64,000 bases of DNA from positions 992,001 to 1,056,000 of the forward strand of contig OZ252295.1 of the NCBI GenBank assembly GCA_965250195.1, read 5' to 3'. A model generated the notes under the pieces. The model ran no database searches and was not told where the DNA came from. It saw only the letters and a program-made list of their open reading frames with translations. A program made the position numbers and the translations under genes. Source of the stretch: CAUZIR01 sp965250195. Lineage in GTDB: Bacteria; Chloroflexota; Dehalococcoidia; Lucifugimonadales; UBA2962. Positions within the stretch are counted from its first letter, which is position 1, and each line of letters opens with the position of its first letter. Of this stretch, positions 45,434 to 53,701 are shown one piece after another.

Positions 45434-46542
45434 TGCCCCCCAGGCCGGCGCCGCGGCACTACGGCTACTACCTGTTACTCGGGCTCGGTGACTATTTGTC
45501 ACCGGATGCACTGGGGCCGGAGTGGACCAGTCGGTGGGACTTTTCCGAATGGGAGCGCCGTCTGGACGAGCTCGTGCGCCTCGGTACGAACACACTCTTC
45601 GTTTATCTAGTCGGCGGCCGCCTGCCCTTTGCCAGCGAGAGCTACACCGAGCTGATCGAGCCCGGCCATGCCAACATCGAGCGTGACTTCTTCCAATCCG
45701 TAATTGATGGAGCGGTCGAACGAGGCATGGAGGTCGTCGCGGTCCTATCGACCACAGGTCATGCCAGGGCGCTGACCGACGCCCGACCGGAGCTGGCCAT
45801 AGAGACCAGGCCCGGTGCGTCGGTAACCGCTCCGAGCGCTTTCCCCGAGGGCATGCATGACGACGTCGTGGCCGACCGGGACGGCGAAGCGGTGGTCGGC
45901 ACCGGCATCCTCTGCCACCACAAGCCGGGCGCCCGCGACTACGCGATGAACCTGGCCAGCGAGTGTCTCACCCGTTACACCGGCTTCTCCGGCTACGTGC
46001 TGCACCCGCCCGAGTTCGTCACCGGTTGCCTCTGTGCGCATTGCCAAGCCGCATACCGCATGCGCACCGGCGGCGAGCTCGCCGAAGCTTCAGACGAGGC
46101 GGTGCGAAATTTCTTCATGGAAACGAACCTGCGGTTCCAGCGCGACGAGCTGGAGCCCATAGTGTCTGAATTGAACCCCAACGGCCGCGCCTTCACCTTC
46201 TCCATTCCCTGGATATTCGAAAGCGGGTTCGACAAAGTGGCGGACCTCATTCCCTCCCACCACACCATCATCGAGTGGGACTACAACCAGGCGCCGGAGC
46301 GAATTGCGACGCTCGCCGACCGCATCCGCGAGTACGGCTCCGCGGGCCACGACGTGTGGTTCATGCCGTCTGCCGGACTCGCGTTCTCGCCAGACACCGC
46401 TGTCGACCAGATCACTGGCACGCTGCGCCAGATTGAAGTCGCGTTAGACGCGGGCGTCGAAGGGATCGTGTATTTCGTCGGCCCCTACTGGTACCCGTAC
46501 ATCGAGCCCACCAGCTGGCACCTCGCCCGCTACGCCAGGTAG
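45433..46542 (+). CDS. TIM-barrel, glycoside-hydrolase-like protein of unknown specificity
   Basis: 369 residues from ATG 45433. The pattern of strands and helices, with RLDELVRLGTNTLFVYLVGGRLPF near the N-terminus, AVERGMEVVAVLSTTGHA, CLTRYTGFSGYVLHPPEFVTGCLCAHCQAAYR near residue 190 and AFTFSIPWIFESG, fits a hypothetical glycosyl hydrolase-type barrel. The conserved CxCxxC between strand 4 and helix 4 and the adjacent PPEF, whose Glu could be catalytic, recall putative GH families without known activity. It completes the coupled run LLM-SDR-cupin. Its 3-prime end overlaps the convergent acetamidase by 13 bp. Confidence 0.6.
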   Translation: MPPRPAPRHYGYYLLLGLGDYLSPDALGPEWTSRWDFSEWERRLDELVRLGTNTLFVYLVGGRLPFASESYTELIEPGHANIERDFFQSVIDGAVERGMEVVAVLSTTGHARALTDARPELAIETRPGASVTAPSAFPEGMHDDVVADRDGEAVVGTGILCHHKPGARDYAMNLASECLTRYTGFSGYVLHPPEFVTGCLCAHCQAAYRMRTGGELAEASDEAVRNFFMETNLRFQRDELEPIVSELNPNGRAFTFSIPWIFESGFDKVADLIPSHHTIIEWDYNQAPERIATLADRIREYGSAGHDVWFMPSAGLAFSPDTAVDQITGTLRQIEVALDAGVEGIVYFVGPYWYPYIEPTSWHLARYAR

Positions 46543-47489
46543 CTCTTGGGAATCTCCGCGCCCACCGTGTACTCCAGCTTCCCAAGCTTCACCATCTGGT
46601 AGACGTTGATGCGGAAATCCGGGTTCACGCAGGCGTGAATGTAGGCTTCTTCCTGGGAGAAGCCGTAGTCTTCGACAACCCAGCTCATCAGGTCGCGCAC
46701 CGCCCCGTGCACCGCGTCCTCCAGCGGCCGGAACGAGTAGACCGAGATAAGTGACTCGGGCTTGTCCATGCGCAAAAACGGGATTTTCTTGTTTTTGATC
46801 ACCCGGCACGACACCGTCACCGTGGACGCCGTCTCGTCCGCGGCGCCGTAGTACTCCGTGTCGCCCTGGGAGCCGTGCACGTCGCCGATATAGAGCAGGC
46901 CGCCGTCGTGGTAAACGTTCACCATCACCTTGGTGCCCTCTTTGACGTCCCGCATATCGAGGTTGCCGCCCCACGGCCCCTGCCCGATAGAGCTGGAGTG
47001 CACCTCGCGCTCCGGGGCCACTCCAATAGTCCCGATCATCGGCGCCAGGTCCCAGGAAAAGCGGTCGTTCAAGATTCCGCGACCGTCGCGGGTGGTACCA
47101 GAGGGCCCCGGCTCGTGCTTGATGATGTGGATCTGCCCTTCCGAGAGCCCCATCCACTTGATCGAATCGCCCAGCGGCCCGATGTCCTTGGCGAACATCG
47201 TCCAGCCAAACTCCACCGGCTCTATCGCCTCGATGGTGATCTCCAGCAGGTCGCCTCGCTCGGCCCCCTCCACGAACACCGGTCCGGCGATGGGGTTGCC
47301 CTTGATGGGCTCTGCCTGCCACTCGTCGGACGCTCGTACCTTCCAGTACTCCGACCCGGAGTGGATTTTTCCGGACCCGGCGTCCCAGGTCTCCAGCTGG
47401 AAGGACTCTCCCTGATCGACGCGGATGAGCGGATCGTCCCGCCAGTTGAACTCGTACTTTAGGGCCTGGTCCCTGGTTATCTTCTGCAT
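46530..47489 (-). CDS. Acetamidase/formamidase family amidohydrolase
   Basis: 319 residues of the FmdA/AmdA family, which releases ammonia from formamide or acetamide. Matching segments are FVEGAERGDLLEITIEAIEPVEFGWTMF, HIIKHEPGPSGTTRDGRGIL, then APMIGTIGVAPEREVHSSSIGQGPWGGNLDMRD and GLLYIGDVHGSQGDTEYYG with its DxHxxQGD metal-type motif. The C-terminal region VVEDYGFSQEEAYIHACVNPDFRINVYQMV is also family-typical. Cytoplasmic, probably a source of nitrogen and carbon. The gene stands alone between two genes of different functions. Confidence 0.9.
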   Translation of the reverse strand: MQKITRDQALKYEFNWRDDPLIRVDQGESFQLETWDAGSGKIHSGSEYWKVRASDEWQAEPIKGNPIAGPVFVEGAERGDLLEITIEAIEPVEFGWTMFAKDIGPLGDSIKWMGLSEGQIHIIKHEPGPSGTTRDGRGILNDRFSWDLAPMIGTIGVAPEREVHSSSIGQGPWGGNLDMRDVKEGTKVMVNVYHDGGLLYIGDVHGSQGDTEYYGAADETASTVTVSCRVIKNKKIPFLRMDKPESLISVYSFRPLEDAVHGAVRDLMSWVVEDYGFSQEEAYIHACVNPDFRINVYQMVKLGKLEYTVGAEIPKSYLA

Positions 47490-47521
47490 GGAACTCCCTC
47501 GCTCATCGTTGCCATTGGTGC

Positions 47522-48073
47522 CTAAGGCACCTTGAAGAGGTGGTCACGATACCATTTCAGCTCGGCGATGCTCTCTCGAATGTCGGCCAGCGCCAGGTGC
47601 GCCTCCGGCTTTTGCGGCGGCGACGGCTCCTTCGGGTACCAGCGCTTGGCCAGCTCCTTAATCGTCGAAACATCGACAATTCGGTAGTGGAAATAAGCGT
47701 CCAGCACGGGCATCTCGCGCCGGAGAAACCGCCGATCTTGATGGACCGAGTTGCCACACAGGGGCGACGCTCCAGAAGGCACCCACTCCCTGAGAAAGTC
47801 CAGCGTTTGGCGCTCCGCGTTCCCAGGGTCGATGTCCGACGCCTGGACACGAGCCAGCAGGCCCGAGGCCTTGTGGGTGCGAGCACTCCACTCCTCGATG
47901 CGGGCGAGTTCTTCGTCCGTACGCCGCACCGCAAGATTCGGCCCCTCGGCCAGGATGTTGAGGTCCGGGTCGGTGACGATCGTGGCGATCTCCACGATCA
48001 CGTGCCGGGCCGGGTCGAGCCCGGTCATTTCCAGGTCGATCCACACCAGGTTCCGGGCCTTGTTATCGGTCAC
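47522..48073 (-). CDS. orn: Oligoribonuclease
   Basis: GTG 48073 follows GAGGG with a 7-nt gap and gives 183 residues; TTG 48091 would add six. The DEDDh exonuclease motifs are complete: WIDLEMTGLDP near the start, GNSVHQDRRFLRREMP near residue 110, and the terminal HLALADIRESIAELKWY with catalytic His and Asp. It degrades oligoribonucleotides of 2-5 nt to mononucleotides, an essential housekeeping step of RNA turnover, and processes pGpG. The tail VSTIKELAKRWYPKE is also typical. No operon partner is seen. Confidence 0.95.
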   Translation of the reverse strand: MTDNKARNLVWIDLEMTGLDPARHVIVEIATIVTDPDLNILAEGPNLAVRRTDEELARIEEWSARTHKASGLLARVQASDIDPGNAERQTLDFLREWVPSGASPLCGNSVHQDRRFLRREMPVLDAYFHYRIVDVSTIKELAKRWYPKEPSPPQKPEAHLALADIRESIAELKWYRDHLFKVP

Positions 48074-48110
48074 CGGCCGACCCTCTTCCAACCGGCCGTT
48101 TCGAAAATCG

Positions 48111-48479
48111 TCACTCCGAACGGCTCAGAATAAAGCCGATCTCGCCGGTAATGCGGCTCTCGTTTGGCCTGACGATAATCACGCCGGCCACTGACCCATC
48201 GACTTTGGATAGATTTGTTTTCCACTGCATGACCACTCCGGTAGCAGGAAGGCCGTCGGTGACGAAATGTACCTCGTCATACTTAGCCAGCCGCCGGACC
48301 GTTATCGAGTCGCCGGCCCAGCGGGAGGCGCCCCCCAGCTCCTCGCCGAAATCCAGTGACACAGACGGCACATTGAAATCCACTTCGAGGCTGATGTCCA
48401 CCGCCCCGTCGGTGCCGGGAACGAGGACCGAGCCTGTGAAATGCTCTCTGCTACCAGCCTCGTCAGCCTTGCCGCTCAT
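48111..48479 (-). CDS. Hypothetical protein, possible beta-rich small domain
   Basis: 122 residues from ATG 48479, with GAGGAGAGTCG upstream. The sequence alternates strands (FTGSVLVPGTDGAVDISLEVDFNVPSVSLDFGEELGG and ESRITGEIGFILSRS) without helices or membrane segments. I do not recognise it. It precedes orn on the same strand with a 37-bp gap, so the two may be co-transcribed. Confidence 0.5.
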   Translation of the reverse strand: MSGKADEAGSREHFTGSVLVPGTDGAVDISLEVDFNVPSVSLDFGEELGGASRWAGDSITVRRLAKYDEVHFVTDGLPATGVVMQWKTNLSKVDGSVAGVIIVRPNESRITGEIGFILSRSE

Positions 48480-48580
48480 CGACTCTCCTCGCCTGCGCCA
48501 CGCAGGAACTCGCGATGGGATTCAGAGCCAATATAAACCACATCGCCGCCGTGGGTCTCCGCCGATTCCCTGCTTTGCAA

Positions 48581-49600
48581 TTAACGAACCTGGCCCGCGC
48601 CGCCCAGCGCATCGACGATCAACCCCACATCCGTGCGCATCATGTCGATGTAGTTCTCGGCTCCGCTGCCGGGGCTTCCCAGGGAGCCGGTGAACAGGCC
48701 CGCGACCACCGTCACCTCGGTCTCGCGGGCCAGCTGCTCGATAAGGCGTCCGCTCTCGACCGTCTCGGCGAAGACCGTCAATACATCCAGCTCCCGAACA
48801 GTCTCAATGAGATCGGCCAGATCACGCGGCGCTGCCTCCCGATCCGTAGACGTGCCCGGGATCGCGGACCCTACGATAGTGAAGTCATAGCGTCTGGCGA
48901 AGTACGACAGCGTGTCGTGGGAAGTCACCAGCATTCTCTTGTCGACGCTGAGTGTCTTGACCCGCCCCTCGATCCAATCGTGCAGCGCCTCCAGTTCGGC
49001 GACGTATGTCTCGGCGTTGTCCAGGTACGTCTGGGCGCCATCCGGATCGACGGCCGCCAGCCGGTCGGCGATCTGCCGAACGGCGACGATTGCCCTGAGC
49101 GGGTCCATCCAAAAATGAGGATCCCACAGTTCGCGGTCGTCTTCCTCCTCGACAATGACATCTGTCTCAGCCGCGCCGGAGGCTTGCAGCGGTTCCACGA
49201 GGGGCCCCAGCTCGACTACCGCCGTGCCCTCCGATACCTCCATCACCAGGTCTTCGAGCCAACCGGATTCGAGGCCCAGGCCCACCGTGAACACCACGTC
49301 GGCCTCGGCGACGCGCGCCACATCCCGAGCGCCGGGGCTGTAGCCGTGGGGACTCGCCCCGACCGGCAACAGGGCGCTTAGTTCGACCCTGCCCGCTCCC
49401 ACCGCCGACACCCAGTCTGCGACGATGTTCGAGGTGGTCACGACCGAGACGCGTGCGTCCGCGCCCGTCGGCTCCGGTCCCTCGCCCGAGCAGGCGGCCG
49501 CCACGGCCGCGGCCATCGCCAGACCGACGAGCGGCACCCGCAAGGGAATTGTGCCGACAATGACACGGACGTTATTGATACACCGTCTCAGTAATTTCAC
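48581..49600 (-). CDS. ZnuA-like metal ABC transporter substrate-binding lipoprotein
   Basis: 339 residues from GTG 49600. A signal peptide ends in AAAVAAAC, a lipobox. Cluster A-I metal-binding residues are present: His in VGASPHGYSPGARD, His in WDPHFWMDP, His in LVTSHDTLSYFARRYD and Glu in TVFAETVESG. The metal-binding loop that is His-rich in true ZnuA is short and acidic here (EEEDDRELWDPH), so manganese or another divalent metal is as likely as zinc. Permease and ATPase genes are not adjacent. It is divergent from pstS; the 166 bp between them contain the predicted PHO box. Confidence 0.86.
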   Translation of the reverse strand: MKLLRRCINNVRVIVGTIPLRVPLVGLAMAAAVAAACSGEGPEPTGADARVSVVTTSNIVADWVSAVGAGRVELSALLPVGASPHGYSPGARDVARVAEADVVFTVGLGLESGWLEDLVMEVSEGTAVVELGPLVEPLQASGAAETDVIVEEEDDRELWDPHFWMDPLRAIVAVRQIADRLAAVDPDGAQTYLDNAETYVAELEALHDWIEGRVKTLSVDKRMLVTSHDTLSYFARRYDFTIVGSAIPGTSTDREAAPRDLADLIETVRELDVLTVFAETVESGRLIEQLARETEVTVVAGLFTGSLGSPGSGAENYIDMMRTDVGLIVDALGGAGQVR

Positions 49601-49659
49601 GCATCGAAGGCTACATTTGGTCCGCGTGCCGGGTCAACGCGGGCCCGCTCGCGACCACA

Positions 49660-49703
49660 GTTAAACGGCGTTTAACAGGCGCATAACGGACGCTTTATCT
49701 CCC
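49660..49703 (+). promoter_or_regulatory. Predicted PHO box (11-bp direct repeats) upstream of pstS
   Basis: Four head-to-tail 11-bp units are visible: GTTAAACGGCG, TTTAACAGGCG, CATAACGGACG and CTTTATCTCCC, with a TTAACA-like hexamer at the same phase in each. PhoB/PhoP-type regulators bind such 11-bp direct repeats (TTAACA in Bacillus, related boxes elsewhere). The gene 64 bp downstream is pstS, so phosphate control is logical. The first two units also form a 7-bp palindrome GTTAAAC-GGC-GTTTAAC. Confidence 0.6.
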
Positions 49704-49766
49704 TGGTGTAGCGTGGTGTCAGCGTGTGGAAGCGCGAGGCCGCCGGGCCCCATTGAGGAGAACCGA

Positions 49767-50741
49767 GTGAGAGACAACAAAATAGACTCGATATCGCCCC
49801 GAGTGGGTGGGCTGCTCGCAATGGCGCTTCTCGGCGTCGCGGTCGCCGCGTGCGGCGGTACCGACTCCGGACCGGGCACCGGGCCGGATGGTTCCGGGTC
49901 GGAGAGTCAACTACAGGGAGTCGTAGAGATAGACGGCTCCTCGACCGTCTTCCCCATCACCGAAGCGGTCGCCGAAGAGTTCCACAACCTGAACCCAAAG
50001 GTGCAGGTCAACGTGGGGGTATCCGGCACCGGCGGCGGCTTCAAGCGATTCACCTCCGGCAGCACCGACATCTCCAACGCCTCCCGCGTGATAAAGACGT
50101 CAGAAGTAACCGCGGCCGCCGAGGCCGGAGTCGAGTACCTGGAACTGAGGATTGCCACGGACGGGCTCTCGGTAGCCGTCCACCCATCAAACGATTTCGT
50201 GGAATGCCTCACCACCGAGGAACTAAGGCGCATCTGGGAGCCCGGTAGCTCCATCAAGAGGTGGAACCAGGTAAGGTCTGACTTCCCCGACAGCAAGATC
50301 AGTCTGTACGGCCCCGGCACCAACTCCGGCACCTTCGACTACTTCACCGAAGTGATCGTCGGCGAAGTCCAGGCGTCTCGCCCCGACTACACCGCTTCGG
50401 AGGACGACAACGTCTTGGTGCTCGGCGTCTCGGGCGACCGCAACTCGCTCGGGTACTTCGGCTACGCCTACTACATAGAGAACGCCGACAAGGTCCGGGC
50501 GGTCGGCATCGACGGAGGCAATGGCTGCGTTCTGCCCACGCAGGAGTCCATCGAAGCCGGGGACTACTTTCCTCTCTCGAGGCCCCTGCACATCTACGTT
50601 AACGTCGAGAGCCTGGCCCGCCCGGAAGTCGCGGCGTTCGTCGAGTTCTACATGAACAACGCCGCCGAGCTGGCGGCGGAGGTTGGTTACATCGGCCTGA
50701 GCGAGGCCGAGTACAGGGCCAACATCGACGCCATCAAATAG
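49767..50741 (+). CDS. pstS: Phosphate ABC transporter substrate-binding lipoprotein PstS
   Basis: GTG 49767 has GAGGAGAACCGA upstream and gives 324 residues. A lipobox LGVAVAAC is followed by a Gly/Ser-rich linker. PstS features are clear: VEIDGSSTVFPITEAVAEEF, VGVSGTGGGFKRFTSGSTDISNASR, IATDGLSVAVHPSND and YGPGTNSGTFDYFTE, which supply the phosphate-binding loops. It captures phosphate outside the membrane for PstCAB, whose genes are not in this window. The predicted PHO box upstream suggests induction by phosphate starvation. Confidence 0.93.
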   Translation: MRDNKIDSISPRVGGLLAMALLGVAVAACGGTDSGPGTGPDGSGSESQLQGVVEIDGSSTVFPITEAVAEEFHNLNPKVQVNVGVSGTGGGFKRFTSGSTDISNASRVIKTSEVTAAAEAGVEYLELRIATDGLSVAVHPSNDFVECLTTEELRRIWEPGSSIKRWNQVRSDFPDSKISLYGPGTNSGTFDYFTEVIVGEVQASRPDYTASEDDNVLVLGVSGDRNSLGYFGYAYYIENADKVRAVGIDGGNGCVLPTQESIEAGDYFPLSRPLHIYVNVESLARPEVAAFVEFYMNNAAELAAEVGYIGLSEAEYRANIDAIK

Positions 50742-50786
50742 GCCACTCCCACTGGCCAATCGCTTTCGCTGATAGCATTTGGCCCC

Positions 50787-52034
50787 GTGACCACACTACG
50801 GCGTTTGTCGTCGCTCCCAAAGCCGCATCGGCGCTGGGTCGTGGCGTCCGCCGCGTTCCTGGTGGCCACCGTCTCCATCGGCTCCTACCAGTACATATTC
50901 GGCCTGTTCATTGAGCCGCTGGAGGCGGAGTTCGGCTGGTCCCGCACCCAGATAAGCGCGTCGCTTTCCTTTGTGGCGCTCGGTACACTCACTGGCCCAT
51001 TAGTGGGCCGCATGATCGACAGGCACGGGGCCAAGCCGGTAATGCTCGTCTCAGTCGCTCTCACCGGACTCAGCTTCTTGGCGCGCCCTTTCATGACCGA
51101 GCTTTGGCACTTCTACGCCATCAGCGCCCTGCAGTTCATCGCCTTCAATGGCACCGTCATGCTCCCGGCCGGTCGGTTGGTTGGCGTCTGGTTCAAAAAA
51201 AACAAGGGTCGCGCGCTGGGCCTGACCATGATGGGCAACAATTTTGGGGGTCTGGCCCTGACCCCGATCATCGGCCTCGTGCTGGTCGTCTCGTCGTGGC
51301 AGGCCGCCTACTACGTGGTCGCGGGCATGTTCCTGTTTGCGTTGTTGTACACATTCGTCTTCGTCGATGAAAACCCGCCCCCCGACCCCGAAGAGGGCGA
51401 ACCCCAAGACGCCGGTCGGCCAGCCACGCGCCGGACCCTACCCCAGCTCACCGGGGCCACCATGCACGAGGCCCTACGATCGCGCAACTTCTACATATTG
51501 GCCATCATCATCCCCATAGGCTCGCTGGCATTCGCGGTGTTGCTGCCGCACATGATCGCCAACTTCACCCATGCCGGCATCTCAGTGCGCACCGCCACCG
51601 GCGCCCTCAGCGTGCTCGCGATAGGGGGCATGTTCGGCAAAGTGGTCTTCGGAATGTTGGGGGAGAGAATCTCCGGCCGAAACGCGATGATGGTCAGCTT
51701 CTCGGTCACAGTTATAGGCATCGTTTTGATGCTCAACCCTGGTTCCATCGCACTCGTATGGCTCTCGGCCGCGCTATTCGGCTTCGGCATGGGAGCGTTC
51801 GGCCCCCTGTACACGCTGATGGTACAGGACAACTTTGGGCTGCGCAGTTACGGGGCCATCTCCGGCCTGCTCAGCCTGACCTCCGGCGTCACCTTCGCCG
51901 GCGGGCCCATATTGGGTGGCCTGACCTACGACCTGGCCGACACCTACCGCCCCGCCTTCATCGGCGTCGCCTTAGTCATCGGCGCCGGAGTCTTGCTTCT
52001 CACCCAGATACGAGCCCCAAAGGGCCAGTACTAG
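50787..52034 (+). CDS. MFS transporter, 12-helix (OFA/monocarboxylate-like)
   Basis: 415 residues from GTG 50787. The N-terminal half, FLVATVSIGSYQYIFGLFIEPLEAEFGWSRTQISASLSFVALG, and the motif A-like GPLVGRMIDRHGAKPVMLVS near residue 75 are typical of MFS monocarboxylate-type carriers. Twelve hydrophobic segments are present, with a charged central loop DENPPPDPEEGEPQDAGRP. It is a distant paralogue of the carrier at 32449. Substrate unknown; no catabolic gene is directly coupled to it. Confidence 0.88.
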   Translation: MTTLRRLSSLPKPHRRWVVASAAFLVATVSIGSYQYIFGLFIEPLEAEFGWSRTQISASLSFVALGTLTGPLVGRMIDRHGAKPVMLVSVALTGLSFLARPFMTELWHFYAISALQFIAFNGTVMLPAGRLVGVWFKKNKGRALGLTMMGNNFGGLALTPIIGLVLVVSSWQAAYYVVAGMFLFALLYTFVFVDENPPPDPEEGEPQDAGRPATRRTLPQLTGATMHEALRSRNFYILAIIIPIGSLAFAVLLPHMIANFTHAGISVRTATGALSVLAIGGMFGKVVFGMLGERISGRNAMMVSFSVTVIGIVLMLNPGSIALVWLSAALFGFGMGAFGPLYTLMVQDNFGLRSYGAISGLLSLTSGVTFAGGPILGGLTYDLADTYRPAFIGVALVIGAGVLLLTQIRAPKGQY

Positions 52035-52078
52035 TGAGGGCAGCTACTAGCGAGGTCCCTTGTTGGCGAAACTGGCGA

Positions 52079-52861
52079 CTACGGCTTTGAAGCCCTGAAG
52101 TTTATGCCCATCGTCTCGTAGGCCGCGGCGCTGGAGCTCTGTGGGGCGCCGGAAAAGACGTCGCCTTCCCAGGTCACCTCGAAGCCCTCGAACCCCGCCG
52201 TCTCGACCACCGTCTGGAGCTCTGCTTCCAGCAGAGCACCGGCGATTCAGCCGGTCCACAAATCGATGTCGGTCTTGGCGTCGTCCGGCACGGCCCTGTG
52301 CACCACGATATCGGCGATCTGCAACCGGCCCCCCGGTTTCAGGACACGATTCAGCTCTCGTAAGACCGCAACCTTGTCGGGAACCAGATTTAGAGCGCCG
52401 TTGGAGATAACGACGTCCGCCCACCCATCGCTTACGGGCAGTGACTCGGCATAGCCCTGCCGGAATTCTACGTTCTTCATTCCCGCACCCTCGGCCGACC
52501 GGCCAGCCTTATCGACCATGGCGGGCGTCATATCGATCCCGATGACCCGGCCGTCGGGGCCAACCTTGAGCGCCGCGATCAGGCTGTCGATACCGGCGCC
52601 GGAGCCCAGGTCAACCACCCGTTCACCGGGCTCAATGGGGCCGAGCGAAAACGGATTACCGGTACCTGCGAACGACTCAATGGACGACTCCGGAATGCCG
52701 GACAGCAGGCTCTCGTCATACCCGACCTTCGCTGCCAGTGCGCGGCCGGTGTGGAAGTGAAACCCCTTCCCCGGACTTGAGGCCACCACCTCGTACTCGG
52801 CCTGGATCTCGGAGCGCAGGGTCTCCCTGTCCACCCCCGGAACGGTCACTTGCTGAGCCAT
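52079..52861 (-). CDS. ArsM-like SAM methyltransferase, candidate selenoprotein (UGA at codon 205)
   Basis: ATG 52861 has GGAGA upstream (an in-frame ATG at 52879 adds six). The frame meets TGA at 52249-52247 after DIDLWTG, then continues without break through U-IAGALLEAELQTVVETAGF to a TAG at 52079-52081. That gives 260 residues. Motif I VVDLGSGAGIDSL, GIDMTPAMVDKA and VISNGALNLVPDK are those of arsenite-methyltransferase-like enzymes. In that family a conserved Cys (Cys174 of the algal ArsM) precedes I/V-A/S-G-A-L, so UGA stands where Cys is expected. The first ArsM Cys is replaced by Thr (SFAGTGNPF), and no Cys at all remains, leaving Sec as the only candidate thiol-like ligand. Substrate may be arsenic, tellurium/selenium or another thiophilic compound. 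Confidence 0.85.
52216..52240 (-). promoter_or_regulatory. Predicted bacterial SECIS hairpin for the methyltransferase UGA
   Basis: On the minus strand GCTCTGC (52237-52231) pairs perfectly with GCAGAGC (52225-52219) around loop TGGAA (52230-52226). Two more G-C pairs follow a U-U mismatch (52240-52239 with 52217-52216). The loop begins 16 nt after the UGA and has G at its second position, the same plan as at 771-789. Confidence 0.75.
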
Positions 52862-52957
52862 ATCTTCTCCAATTCGCATGATCGGCTCTCTCGCCCGAGT
52901 GCCCCTGTTTCACGCCGCATCATACCTCGTGGGAACAGGGGCGTAGGATTGGTCGCC

Positions 52958-53701
52958 ATGGAACTATTGTCGCTCCTAACGCTCGCGGTTTCGGTCGCGG
53001 CGCTGTTCGCGGGCGCGACCGTGCTCAGCGCCGCGGGTTTCGGCATGGGGATGGTGGCGCTGCCATTCCTGCTGCTCGTGGTCGATCCGGTTACGGCGAT
53101 CCTGGCCCTAAATACCACACAGATACCGTTGTATCTGGTAGTGCTTCGCGACACCCGCCTCCACGTCCACACCGGCGAGGTCGGGCCGCTGGCGCTGGTC
53201 GGCGTCGCCGGTGCGGTGTTGGGGGTGTTCGCGCTGACGGCATCGGCCGAGGGGTTTCTCCGCATCGGCACAATCGTCTTGATACTGGCGCTGGCGGTGC
53301 TGGTCGCGGCCAACCCCCGACCGACCTTTCGTGCTCCCAAAAAGCTGGGACCCGTTCTCGGCTTCGGGGTCGCCGTCCTGCTCGGGACCGTAGCCATCGG
53401 CGGCCCTGTGATGGCGCTCTACGCCCTCGGTCGCGGCTGGGCGAGGGACTCGGTGCGTGGGACGCTGGCCGCCTACTTCCTGGCGGTAATGGTGGTGCTG
53501 GTTATCGGCTACGTGGTGGCGGGCATCTACACGGCCGAGCGGGCCGCATTCATCGGCATCGCGGTCGGGCCGGTGCTGGCGGGGGCGATGCTTGGCACCC
53601 GGCTAACCCGGCTCCTAAGCGACACCGCGTTTCGCCGGTTCGTTGTGATCCTCATCGTGACCACGTCCGTCGTCGTCCTCATCCGAGAGTTGGCGTTCTA
53701 G
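52958..53701 (+). CDS. TSUP (TauE/SafE) family anion exporter
   Basis: 247 residues from ATG 52958. The first helices SLLTLAVSVAALFAGATVLSAAGFGMGMVALPFLLLVVDPVTAILALNTTQIPL show the TSUP pattern (helix, GFGxGM, PxxxL...P). The second half repeats it with VLLGTVAIGGPVMALYALGRGW. About eight membrane segments. Family members export sulfite, sulfoacetate or related organosulfur anions. Its stop overlaps the convergent SDR stop by 4 bp. Confidence 0.85.
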   Translation: MELLSLLTLAVSVAALFAGATVLSAAGFGMGMVALPFLLLVVDPVTAILALNTTQIPLYLVVLRDTRLHVHTGEVGPLALVGVAGAVLGVFALTASAEGFLRIGTIVLILALAVLVAANPRPTFRAPKKLGPVLGFGVAVLLGTVAIGGPVMALYALGRGWARDSVRGTLAAYFLAVMVVLVIGYVVAGIYTAERAAFIGIAVGPVLAGAMLGTRLTRLLSDTAFRRFVVILIVTTSVVVLIRELAF

